A stretch of 56,026 nt of DNA, taken from a virus. The notes beneath the pieces were generated by a model, which was given only the letters and a program-made list of their open reading frames with translations, did not search any database and had not been told where the DNA came from. A program made the translations under genes and the position numbers. Position 1 is the first letter of the stretch. Every line of letters starts with the position of its first letter. Shown here piece after piece: positions 40,384-48,516 of this stretch. Where the stretch lies: positions 1-56,026 of IMG/VR virus record IMGVR_UViG_3300025128_000046. The stretch is one strand, 5' to 3'.

Positions 40384-41095
40384 ATCAAATAAATTTTTTA
40401 GTAGGTATTCTCCTTCACCTAGATATACTAAGCTTCTTGAAGAGTATAAGGAGATGCACAAGAGTTCAAAGGGTATGTTCAATGGGCGTAGTCTTGTAAA
40501 GTATATTGATATAATTAAGAATTACCTAGAGAAGAATGAATGTAAAACACTTATTGATTATGGGTGTGGTAAAGGACTCCTCTATACAGATGATTATGAA
40601 CTGGTAACTGAGAAGAAACCTTTATATAAAAATCTTGATAAACCTTTACATGAGTATTGGAATTTAACAAAACATCGTTTATATGACCCTGCACATGAAG
40701 AGCATAGCGAACTTCCTATGGGTCTATATGATGCAGCTATATGTACTGATGTATTAGAACACGTACCTACTGATGACCTTCATTGGGTTATCAGAGAGAT
40801 ATGTAGCTTTGCACAGAAGATGGTCTTTCTTAACATAGCTTGTATGCCAGCCTTAAAGAAGCTCAAGGATGGTAGTAATGTACATATATCATTACATAGC
40901 CCTGAAGATTGGCTACAGTTTATTGCTGAGATTATAGATAAGAGTAACAAAGATATAATAGTTTACGTTTTCTTTGATGTCTTTGATGATAAAGAAAAAT
41001 TAGTTACACAAGGATTTAAAATACATAGACGAATTAATATTGTACCCCTGACTCAGGAAGATGAGAAGGGTACAGCTTTAATGGGAGAAGAATAA
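40376..41095 (+). CDS. Class I SAM-dependent methyltransferase
   Basis: 239 residues. Motif I TLIDYGCGKGLLY (about 58-70), AAICTDVLEHVPTDDLHWVI (motif IV region) and MVFLNIACMPA. Contains an N-terminal helical extension. Overlaps the fusion gene by eight bases. Likely methylates a sugar or another small acceptor in the same pathway. Confidence 0.8.
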   Translation: MIESNKFFSRYSPSPRYTKLLEEYKEMHKSSKGMFNGRSLVKYIDIIKNYLEKNECKTLIDYGCGKGLLYTDDYELVTEKKPLYKNLDKPLHEYWNLTKHRLYDPAHEEHSELPMGLYDAAICTDVLEHVPTDDLHWVIREICSFAQKMVFLNIACMPALKKLKDGSNVHISLHSPEDWLQFIAEIIDKSNKDIIVYVFFDVFDDKEKLVTQGFKIHRRINIVPLTQEDEKGTALMGEE

Positions 41096-41505
41096 TGGTA
41101 CTAGGAATAGCAGATTCAATAGTAGGAGTAGCAGGTAAGGTACTTGATAAGTTTGTAGCAGACAAAGACCTGAAAGCTAAGTTAGACTTTGAGCTACGTA
41201 AGGCATATGCTGATGCCAACCTTGCTCAGATAGATGTCAATAAAGAACAAGCAAAACATCCCAGCCTTTTTGTTGCGGGAGCTAGGCCCAGCATCATGTG
41301 GATATGTGCCTTTGGTTTAGGGTGGCAGTTTGTATTTCTACCTATAGCTGCATGGTATATAGCCGTGACAGGACAGGCAATACCACTACCAGATATTGAG
41401 ACTGAAGGCTTGATGTCCCTGACACTTGCATTATTAGGACTTGGTGGTATGCGTACCTTTGAGAAAAGAAACGGTACACATAGAAATAATTTGAAGCATA
41501 GATAA
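41095..41505 (+). CDS. Holin, 3TM-type (GTA-holin-like)
   Basis: 136 residues. The N-terminal amphipathic part (VAGKVLDKFVADKDLKAKLD) and KHPSLFVAGARPSIMWICAF to the end fit the phage holin 3TM family found in alphaproteobacterial phages and gene transfer agents. Two clear hydrophobic segments are visible (WICAFGLGWQFVFLPIAAWY and LMSLTLALLGLGGM). Starts by a one-base overlap with the methyltransferase. Confidence 0.75.
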   Translation: MVLGIADSIVGVAGKVLDKFVADKDLKAKLDFELRKAYADANLAQIDVNKEQAKHPSLFVAGARPSIMWICAFGLGWQFVFLPIAAWYIAVTGQAIPLPDIETEGLMSLTLALLGLGGMRTFEKRNGTHRNNLKHR

Positions 41506-41514
41506 CTGTTAAAA

Positions 41515-41868
41515 ATGAAAGCAGGTAAAATCTGGGGTGAAACAAATTCTATATTTAAAAATGGTGTGTTTGAATTTCATCATATAAAATTTACTAAAGG
41601 TAGTAAATGTAGTAAACATAAACACAAATATAAGTGGAATGGTTTTTATGTTACTAAAGGACAATTAATTATTAGAGTTTGGAAAAATAATTATAATCTT
41701 ATAGATGAAACACTTCTTAAAGAAGGTGAATGGACTACAGTAGGACCAAGAGAGTATCACCAGTTTGAGGCTGTATCAAATGGAGAAGCTCTTGAACTCT
41801 ATTGGGCTGAATTTGACCATGATGATATAGAACGTGAAACAGTAGGAGAGGCTAATGGGACTCAATGA
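41515..41868 (+). CDS. Cupin-fold protein
   Basis: 117 residues. His35, His37 (CSKHKHKYKW), then GFYVTKGQLIIRV and PREYHQFEAVS (His82) follow the two-motif single-domain cupin pattern with three metal-binding His. Cupins near glycan genes often act as sugar isomerases or epimerases; no specific reaction can be read. Overlaps small terminase by 14 bases. Confidence 0.75.
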   Translation: MKAGKIWGETNSIFKNGVFEFHHIKFTKGSKCSKHKHKYKWNGFYVTKGQLIIRVWKNNYNLIDETLLKEGEWTTVGPREYHQFEAVSNGEALELYWAEFDHDDIERETVGEANGTQ

Positions 41869-42307
41869 GAAACAGGAGAAGTTTGCACAGTCCTATATCT
41901 TACATAGGAATGCAACTGAAGCTGCCAAGTCTGCAGGGTATGCAGCAGCATCAGCAGCCAATCAAGGCTATAGACTTATTAACAATGATGAAGTAGCTGA
42001 ACGTGTCAGAGAACTAGAGAATGAACTTGAAACTAATGTAGATGTTATTGAAGAAATAGAAAGTCAATATACATTTGCCAGAGCCAATGGTCATACCAAT
42101 AGTGCATTGAAAGCTCTTGAATTATTATCTAGGGTACGAGGTAACAACTCAGAGCTAGATACAAACCTAGATGAGAAGTCTTTAGAGGATGGAATAGTAC
42201 AGTGTCTTAATATTTTAGGTGAGGATAAAGTCTATTCACTACTGGAAAAGTGTGATTTTGTAGAGGATATAGAAGAAGAGGGAGAAGATAGTACTGAAAT
42301 AGAGTAA
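41855..42307 (+). CDS. Terminase small subunit
   Basis: 150 residues. LNEKQEKFAQSYILHRNATE then AAKSAGYAAASAANQGYRLI is the HTH DNA-recognition region of TerS; a coiled coil and an acidic C-terminus follow (EDIEEEGEDSTEIE). It recognises packaging sites and loads the large subunit. Located at the end of the plus arm, separated from TerL (minus arm) by 22 kb. Confidence 0.85.
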   Translation: MGLNEKQEKFAQSYILHRNATEAAKSAGYAAASAANQGYRLINNDEVAERVRELENELETNVDVIEEIESQYTFARANGHTNSALKALELLSRVRGNNSELDTNLDEKSLEDGIVQCLNILGEDKVYSLLEKCDFVEDIEEEGEDSTEIE

Positions 42308-42328
42308 ATCCACAGTAGCTAGGGTAGG

Positions 42329-42421
42329 AGGCCCGTACAGCAACATTGGTAGTCTTCGGGTGGGGTAGGTGCAGCGACCCCTTAGAAGGCTACTCAGTGA
42401 GGCTCTACGGGCCTGTTTTTT
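42329..42421 (+). terminator. Large three-tier hairpin terminator at the convergence point
   Basis: Outer stem AGGCCCGTA (42329-42337) with TACGGGCCT (42406-42414); middle stem GTAGTCTTC (42349-42357) with GAAGGCTAC (42385-42393), one G-U; inner stem GGGGT (42362-42366) with ACCCC (42377-42381); then GTTTTTT. Terminates the plus arm. Its size and asymmetric internal loops are more elaborate than an ordinary terminator, so a functional ncRNA is possible. Confidence 0.75.
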
Positions 42422-42436
42422 CAGCCTTCCTCAACT

Positions 42437-42763
42437 TTAGTACCCATATTGTCTAGAAGATTGACTCCCTTTCTTGTTTCTTAGCATTTTAAATATTCTG
42501 TTATGTTGTTTTATTATTGTCTTGGATTTGTTTTTATTCTTAGCCAAATCCTTTTTAATATCTTTCATATCTTGCATGACACGTTCCAAATCAAATTGCA
42601 TCTTGGCTTGGGTAACAACGACAGACTTTTGTGATTCCTGTTCATAGAACTTATATACTGTTTCTACTTTGCTATCCAACTTAGAGACATACCATATCAA
42701 TCCTATAGCTTGTAGAACCATAGCAAATATCAGCGCATAATTTAATTTAATATTATCCATCAT
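42437..42763 (-). CDS. Membrane-anchored coiled-coil protein (i-spanin candidate)
   Basis: 108 residues: an N-terminal transmembrane helix (YALIFAMVLQAIGLIWYV), then a long coiled coil and a basic tail. This matches the i-spanin topology that links inner and outer membranes at lysis. Last gene of the late arm, next to endolysin. No outer-membrane lipoprotein partner is evident. Confidence 0.6.
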   Translation of the reverse strand: MMDNIKLNYALIFAMVLQAIGLIWYVSKLDSKVETVYKFYEQESQKSVVVTQAKMQFDLERVMQDMKDIKKDLAKNKNKSKTIIKQHNRIFKMLRNKKGSQSSRQYGY

Positions 42764-42840
42764 TCATCCTTTGCTAAATAATAACCAAACCAACAAACAA
42801 CCGCAAGTCCTACTGCACATAATAAAAATTCTACTAACAT
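42760..42840 (-). CDS. 26-residue membrane peptide
   Basis: ATG 42838-42840 (one-base overlap with the endolysin stop) to TGA 42760-42762 (overlap with the next ATG). MLVEFLLCAVGLAVVCWFGY then YLAKDE: one hydrophobic helix with a short charged tail. Gene-perfect junctions on both sides argue that it is translated. Likely a lysis accessory, e.g. a pinholin or antiholin-like peptide. Confidence 0.6.
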   Translation of the reverse strand: MLVEFLLCAVGLAVVCWFGYYLAKDE

Positions 42841-43226
42841 CACTTATAGCTCCATATTAAAGGTCTAGGATTTTCATCGCTGTCTTCTAGGTCATCAATG
42901 TGTATAAATCTTTTTATAACTGGTCCTCTTTGTGCTATACCTATACCTGTCATACCAGCATCAAAAGCTAAACGCACTAATCTAAATGCTTCCTTACCTG
43001 TAATAGATACATCCACAGCCCTACCTTTAATATGCGCTGAGTATCTAACCCCACCTATTACCATGTTATGTGCAGGGTGTCGATAACCTGAAGTAATAAT
43101 CATTGGTTGATTGAACTTTTTTCTTAACTGTATAAGTTTTGACATGAAAGCTTCATTCATATCACATACTCCAGTACCTTTACATTGCATCTCCTGCTCT
43201 GTAAAGAACTCCCAATTTCTAGACAT
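42840..43226 (-). CDS. Endolysin, peptidase M15-type
   Basis: 128 residues. SAHIKGRAVDVSI (63-75) is the SxHxxGxAxD motif with zinc ligands His65 and Asp72; the third ligand is His109 in RFIHIDD. MIITSGYRHPAHN is the preceding conserved segment. Cleaves peptide cross-links of murein. Situated with holin/spanin-type genes in the lysis cassette. Confidence 0.88.
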   Translation of the reverse strand: MSRNWEFFTEQEMQCKGTGVCDMNEAFMSKLIQLRKKFNQPMIITSGYRHPAHNMVIGGVRYSAHIKGRAVDVSITGKEAFRLVRLAFDAGMTGIGIAQRGPVIKRFIHIDDLEDSDENPRPLIWSYK

Positions 43227-43474
43227 TACTTTATTATTCTCTCCATTAAATTATCCAGCTTACTTTCTACGCGGTCAAAGCGGCTCATGATTTTATCAAG
43301 GTCTTTATCAACCTCATCTTTACGTGCGTACTCTCTCGCAATTTCCTCTCTGGTTCTGCTTACCAGTTTTCTATTCTCTTCTATCTTCACATTAATACCT
43401 CGCATCCACCATATAAACGAGCCACACGCAAGACTCAGTATAGCATTCCATATCATGTGGCTTGAACCATCCAT
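43226..43474 (-). CDS. Membrane-anchored coiled-coil protein
   Basis: 82 residues: hydrophobic segment MIWNAILSLACGSFIWWM (7-24), then a charged coiled coil (DEVDKDLDKIMSRFDRVESK). The same topology class as 42437-42763; may be an i-spanin or holin-associated protein. One-base overlaps with both neighbours. Confidence 0.6.
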   Translation of the reverse strand: MDGSSHMIWNAILSLACGSFIWWMRGINVKIEENRKLVSRTREEIAREYARKDEVDKDLDKIMSRFDRVESKLDNLMERIIK

Positions 43475-46400
43475 TACTTATTTCCTTTTAAAAATTTTGT
43501 TATTGCATTTCTATATGCTTCTTCAGGGAGTTCACCTATATGATGTCCTTCTTTATACAAATCAAACATAGCTTTTTTATTACCTTTAATAATTTTTTTA
43601 AGATATTTATCTCCTATACCCTTTTTTCCCCCTACTTCTTTATCTAAAATATCTCCATAAAAAAGAAGGTCTTGTTGTTTAGGAGTTAATTTAAAAATAT
43701 CTTTATGTTCTCTTGCTCGTGCCATCCAATCTTTTTCACCAATATATTTTTTCAATCTATTTAATGCTGGTACTATTGAACCCTCAACAAATTGATAAGC
43801 ACCTTTTGCTGTTGTTGCTTCTTCATCTCCAACAGGTTGATTAACCGCTGTATAACCACCAAAACCTCCACTCTCTGTATCTCTAGTTCTTTTAGCAAAC
43901 TCAGCTAAATTTTTTCTAGCTTCAGTGCGGTCTTCTTGTGTAGAATCTTTTTCCATTAGTCTATCTAAATGTTCGCCTATTAAATAATCTAAGTCAGAAT
44001 CATCTGAAGAAACTAATTTATTATTATCTTCAAGTTTAGGTTTTACTTTAGGTAATGGAGCAGTAGGTATCTGTCCCTGTTCCAGTGCAATCTTTAATTG
44101 CTCTTCTTCACCTACATTTAATGGACTAACGCCTAGCAAGTTCTTAAAGAAGTCTCCAATATACCCACCTATATTCATGTTAACAAGACCTTCATCTACC
44201 CTACTATAAAACTCTTGATTAATATTAGCAAGGTCATTAAAGATACTAAGTGGTACACCTTTATCAGTAAGCATCTTAATAAAGTCACGACTTGTATTTA
44301 GTTTATCAGGTAAGAAAACACCACGCCTGTAGTTATCTAATTCTGCATTGGCAAGTGCAATAGCCTCTACATCTTTACCTCTCTCATAATACCCATCATC
44401 AGTTGCAGCCATGATAACTTGTTCAAGACCAAACTTTCTTCTCTTGCCCTCACTATCTGTATAAGATATATTTTTATATAGACCTATTTTGTCAGCCAAT
44501 TTTTTACTAGCCAATAATTTTTGCCCTTGGTATCTTCTATATATATCAAGTAATTCTTGTTTATTCTCAGGTCTACTATAGTCTTTGACAGGCATAGTAC
44601 GAATAAAGTTTTTAAATTCTTTTTGGCTTTGAGACATGCTACGTATATCTTTAGATAGGGCAAAGCGCATTGAGCGTTTAACATCTATAGTAGATGGACG
44701 AATACCACTGGAAGCCCATACTGCAATGTCATTAGCTCTAAGAGGAAAACCAGAACTGCTTACACCCAATCCATCTTTAGTAGCTTTAGCAGCTTCAGAA
44801 GACTCCATATATTTAATTAAAGGTTCTATAGTACCTGGTACAATACTTTCAGCTAACTCAAGAATACCTCTCTTAACATTCTCTGTTGACAATCCTTCAT
44901 CACCTGGCATATTAGAATAGATACGCCTACCTGTTTCTAAATCTACACCAGTAACTACATTTAATAAGGCTTCATGCAAGAACTTCATATTAGTGTAAGG
45001 ACCAAGAATAGAGTTTGTCATACCTTTAAAAGCATCACTTATCTCAGTATCTGTTACATTTTCACCTGCTAATATTTTTGCAGTCATTAATCTCAGAGGT
45101 ACTTTAAGATAGTCTTGAGCATCAAAGTTAGCAGACCTAACATTTCTTGTTATAATTCTTCCTTGGTCATCTTCAACCAAACCATCCAAGAAATATGGAT
45201 TACCACCCTTACCCCAATCAGGAGCAAAAGCTTCAATACCTCTTTGAGTATCTTTATCGACACCAAGAACCTCATTATTAGTTCTAACATAAGCATCAAT
45301 ACCAGCACCCATTGCACCAAGACCAGCTAACTTACGCATACCGTGAATAGCTTGTGCTTTATTACCAGTTGATATTCCTTGATAAGTATCTTTAACAGCA
45401 AGAGAGACAATATTCTTTGTTGTTCTTAACATCTCAGAAGGAAATAAAGCATATGTACCAATAGGCATTCTACCTAGATATCTAGCTGCTGGTGACGCAA
45501 CACCATATGTAGGCATTGTGTTTATAACTCTATCAGATGCCATATCAAATATCTCATCTGCAGTTTTTTTAGGGAATATTTTTTTAAGTGCTGCAGTTTC
45601 AGCTTCATGAGCTATGAGTTTAGCATAGGTATCAGGAGAACCATACCAACGTGATGCTGCTTCCATTCCTTTTTTATATCCACGTATTACAAAGGGACCA
45701 GTTTTATCTCCATCATTTAAATTAATATTTCTAATAATCATTTCTGATGTAAGGTCACTATCAATAACACCATCTCTTTTTAACCTAGCAACTTTTTCCA
45801 TTACTTCAGGGTCTTCACTTCTAACACCCTTTCTCATTGCTCTAAGAGACTTTCTCATTGCTCCCCATGCCGCAGGATTTAATAAATATCCTGATGCTAT
45901 TAAGTTTTGTACAGCACCATAAGCGTTAATAGCATAGGCAGGTAAGTCTAAAACAGTTTGCGTAGATTGTCCAAAGGCTGCTGCTTGCTGTATACCTCTC
46001 CATATAGCACTACCACCTCCTTGTGGAAATATATTATCAACACCATCTTCAATAAGTTTTGACATCTCAGGGCTAACCCAAATATCTTTTAAAACATTAT
46101 CAGAATCTTTTGTTAGTGTTTTATATTGAGTATCACTTAATATTTTTTTATAAAATTCTCTTAGATTAACACCTTTTGGAAATGCTGTCCTTTGTATTCT
46201 TGCTGTATGTGTAGGTATAGCATTAACTAATCCACCTAATTCTAAATTAACATCTGAGTTTTTTGCAAGAATAGTTTCAAAAAATTTATTTACATCACTA
46301 AGATATTCTACTTCTCCAAGTATTTTGTTTTGTTTGGTAAGGGTCTTGGTTAACTTTTCAAATGGGTCTGTTACCTCACCTAATAAATTAAGAATAGAAT

Positions 46401-48498
46401 CATCTAGTTCTTTCCTCTTTCCTATTTTTGCACTATTAGTTTTTACAGCATCTCCAAATATTTCTTTTATAAGTAAAGAAGGTTCATCAAAAATAGTCGT
46501 ATCATCTTTTGATAATCTTTGCACAAGAGTATGAATATGAGAATCTAGTTCTTCTGAAGACATATTTTTAAAAGCATCTTGTTTAGTTATAAAACTTCTA
46601 AAGTCATCTACTTTTGTAATAAAGTCTGCTTTAGCAACACCTCTATCACTAAGAGCTTTTTCTATTTCTTTTAAATACTTTGGATTATGTGATGCTTCAA
46701 AAGTTCTAAAATAATATCCACCATCTTCATTAAAAGCTACACCTATTTTATTTTCTTTTCTACGTAAATCTTTAAATACTTTATCAAGTTGACCTATATC
46801 TAATCCTGTTACGCCTCTAAATCTAGGGTCTTCTAAACGATTTCTAGCTTCTTCTAGTAATTCATCATCTGTTTTTTTACCAAGATTAGTATTAATAGCT
46901 TCTTGATTTTCAAAAATAGATTTTTTAATTTCTTGTAGTTTAGTTAAAGTTTCAGTTTTACCTGACTCAGTACGTAATAAAGAGTCATCATTTTCATTTA
47001 TAAATTTAGTAATAGCATTTATAGAAATATTTTCTTTTTGTTGTATATCTTTTAAACTTTTTATAGCAGCTTCTATTTTAACATCAGCAGCCCGTACAAC
47101 ATTACTTCTACGTCTAGCAGACCTAGCAAGAAAAGAAGGTAATGCAGCAGTAGATGTAATAGCTCTACCAAGTTGGGTATTTATTTTACCAAGTCTTTTA
47201 GCACCAGTTTCTCCTAAAACTTCAGTTATCTTTCTTCTTAGTGTTTGTGCAACGCGACCACCTGGCGTAACACGTTCAAGAATTTGTTCACTATCTATAT
47301 TTATATTATTACGAGAAGAAGGTGGAATAATTTCTTTTACATTTTTAAACTGTATTACTTCAATATCTCCAGTTTCATACAAAGCATTTAACTTAGCTCT
47401 TGGCATTGTTTCTCTAATACTTAAATGAGGTGAATCTTTAGGACTATATTGAATATCAACTAAATCTTCAGCACCTTCTTTACTTTTACCTAAAGCTTTA
47501 GCCATACCAAGTTTACCACCTACATAGTTAGGTAAACTACCTAAAGCAAAACCAGTAACACCACCAAGTCCTGCCATTAATGCTAGACGTTTTAAATCAT
47601 AGCCCTCATCTTTTATTTCTTGTAATTTTTGTTCAGCTTCTTCAAGAGATATACCATACTGTTCAGCAATAGTTTCTGGAGTTTGTGCGTTAATCTCCAT
47701 CTCTTGCATTGCTATATCTGTAGCACTCATATATGCAGCACCTGTAGGTACAGCAGGTATAGCTTTATATCCCATTGTTTTAGCTGCAGCCCTATTTCTA
47801 GCAGTCTTTAAAGTCTCTGCCAATATATCTTTAGAGCCTTTAGTTTTTAAGACCTCTTCAATAGTCTCTTTACTTACCTTACCTTTTAATTCTTTTCTAA
47901 GATTTTCTTTGAAAGAAACTTTAGCAGCTACAGCAGCCGCTCTTCCACCTAGTTTAGTAGCAATACTCCCTCCAAGAGAAGGTATTGATGCAATAATAGA
48001 AGCAATAGTTGTTGGGTCTAATGCAAGATTTTTTACTGCTCTAAAAAAATCACCTGCATCACCATCTGCTTGGTCATATAAATCCATAGATTCAAGCCAA
48101 GCTTTTTTTACTTCATCACTTTTGTCTCCAACACTAAAACCTGTCTGAATCAAATTAACCATATTATAGTCATATTTAGAGTGCCTATTCTTAAACCATT
48201 CTGAAATATTATCATAGCCAGCTTCATCAGGGTCAAATGTTTTACCTGTCTCATCTTCATAGATTTTCTTGGCAGAATCAAGCCATACTTCATTCTTATC
48301 TAACGAGTCTGTCGTTAGAGTTTCATCTACTTTAACTTCTGTAGGTTCTTTAGTTGAACTTCCATATATTTCTTCAACAGGATTGCCTACTTCTAAAGTT
48401 GATTTTTTTGAACTATTTAAAGAAGAATTATTTTCAGTATTTTGATATACTTCTTCAAAAGGATTACCTACTTCAGGTATGCCTACATTAGTTACCAT
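43474..48498 (-). CDS. Giant internal virion protein with C-terminal lysozyme-like domain
   Basis: 1674 residues, the largest gene. Glycine/alanine-rich and hydrophobic patches (about 285-305 and 820-870) lie in a mainly helical protein, with coiled coils near 470-620. The last 140 residues (ESGGFGGYTAVNQPVGDEEA, TAKGAYQFVEGSIVPALNRL) resemble a lysozyme/transglycosylase domain with Glu in ESGG as candidate acid. T7 gp16 combines a muralytic domain with an ejected internal core protein; here the domain is C-terminal. It is followed by the lysis cassette. Confidence 0.75.
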   Translation of the reverse strand: MVTNVGIPEVGNPFEEVYQNTENNSSLNSSKKSTLEVGNPVEEIYGSSTKEPTEVKVDETLTTDSLDKNEVWLDSAKKIYEDETGKTFDPDEAGYDNISEWFKNRHSKYDYNMVNLIQTGFSVGDKSDEVKKAWLESMDLYDQADGDAGDFFRAVKNLALDPTTIASIIASIPSLGGSIATKLGGRAAAVAAKVSFKENLRKELKGKVSKETIEEVLKTKGSKDILAETLKTARNRAAAKTMGYKAIPAVPTGAAYMSATDIAMQEMEINAQTPETIAEQYGISLEEAEQKLQEIKDEGYDLKRLALMAGLGGVTGFALGSLPNYVGGKLGMAKALGKSKEGAEDLVDIQYSPKDSPHLSIRETMPRAKLNALYETGDIEVIQFKNVKEIIPPSSRNNINIDSEQILERVTPGGRVAQTLRRKITEVLGETGAKRLGKINTQLGRAITSTAALPSFLARSARRRSNVVRAADVKIEAAIKSLKDIQQKENISINAITKFINENDDSLLRTESGKTETLTKLQEIKKSIFENQEAINTNLGKKTDDELLEEARNRLEDPRFRGVTGLDIGQLDKVFKDLRRKENKIGVAFNEDGGYYFRTFEASHNPKYLKEIEKALSDRGVAKADFITKVDDFRSFITKQDAFKNMSSEELDSHIHTLVQRLSKDDTTIFDEPSLLIKEIFGDAVKTNSAKIGKRKELDDSILNLLGEVTDPFEKLTKTLTKQNKILGEVEYLSDVNKFFETILAKNSDVNLELGGLVNAIPTHTARIQRTAFPKGVNLREFYKKILSDTQYKTLTKDSDNVLKDIWVSPEMSKLIEDGVDNIFPQGGGSAIWRGIQQAAAFGQSTQTVLDLPAYAINAYGAVQNLIASGYLLNPAAWGAMRKSLRAMRKGVRSEDPEVMEKVARLKRDGVIDSDLTSEMIIRNINLNDGDKTGPFVIRGYKKGMEAASRWYGSPDTYAKLIAHEAETAALKKIFPKKTADEIFDMASDRVINTMPTYGVASPAARYLGRMPIGTYALFPSEMLRTTKNIVSLAVKDTYQGISTGNKAQAIHGMRKLAGLGAMGAGIDAYVRTNNEVLGVDKDTQRGIEAFAPDWGKGGNPYFLDGLVEDDQGRIITRNVRSANFDAQDYLKVPLRLMTAKILAGENVTDTEISDAFKGMTNSILGPYTNMKFLHEALLNVVTGVDLETGRRIYSNMPGDEGLSTENVKRGILELAESIVPGTIEPLIKYMESSEAAKATKDGLGVSSSGFPLRANDIAVWASSGIRPSTIDVKRSMRFALSKDIRSMSQSQKEFKNFIRTMPVKDYSRPENKQELLDIYRRYQGQKLLASKKLADKIGLYKNISYTDSEGKRRKFGLEQVIMAATDDGYYERGKDVEAIALANAELDNYRRGVFLPDKLNTSRDFIKMLTDKGVPLSIFNDLANINQEFYSRVDEGLVNMNIGGYIGDFFKNLLGVSPLNVGEEEQLKIALEQGQIPTAPLPKVKPKLEDNNKLVSSDDSDLDYLIGEHLDRLMEKDSTQEDRTEARKNLAEFAKRTRDTESGGFGGYTAVNQPVGDEEATTAKGAYQFVEGSIVPALNRLKKYIGEKDWMARAREHKDIFKLTPKQQDLLFYGDILDKEVGGKKGIGDKYLKKIIKGNKKAMFDLYKEGHHIGELPEEAYRNAITKFLKGNK

Positions 48499-48516
48499 TT
48501 TAATTCCTAATTATTT

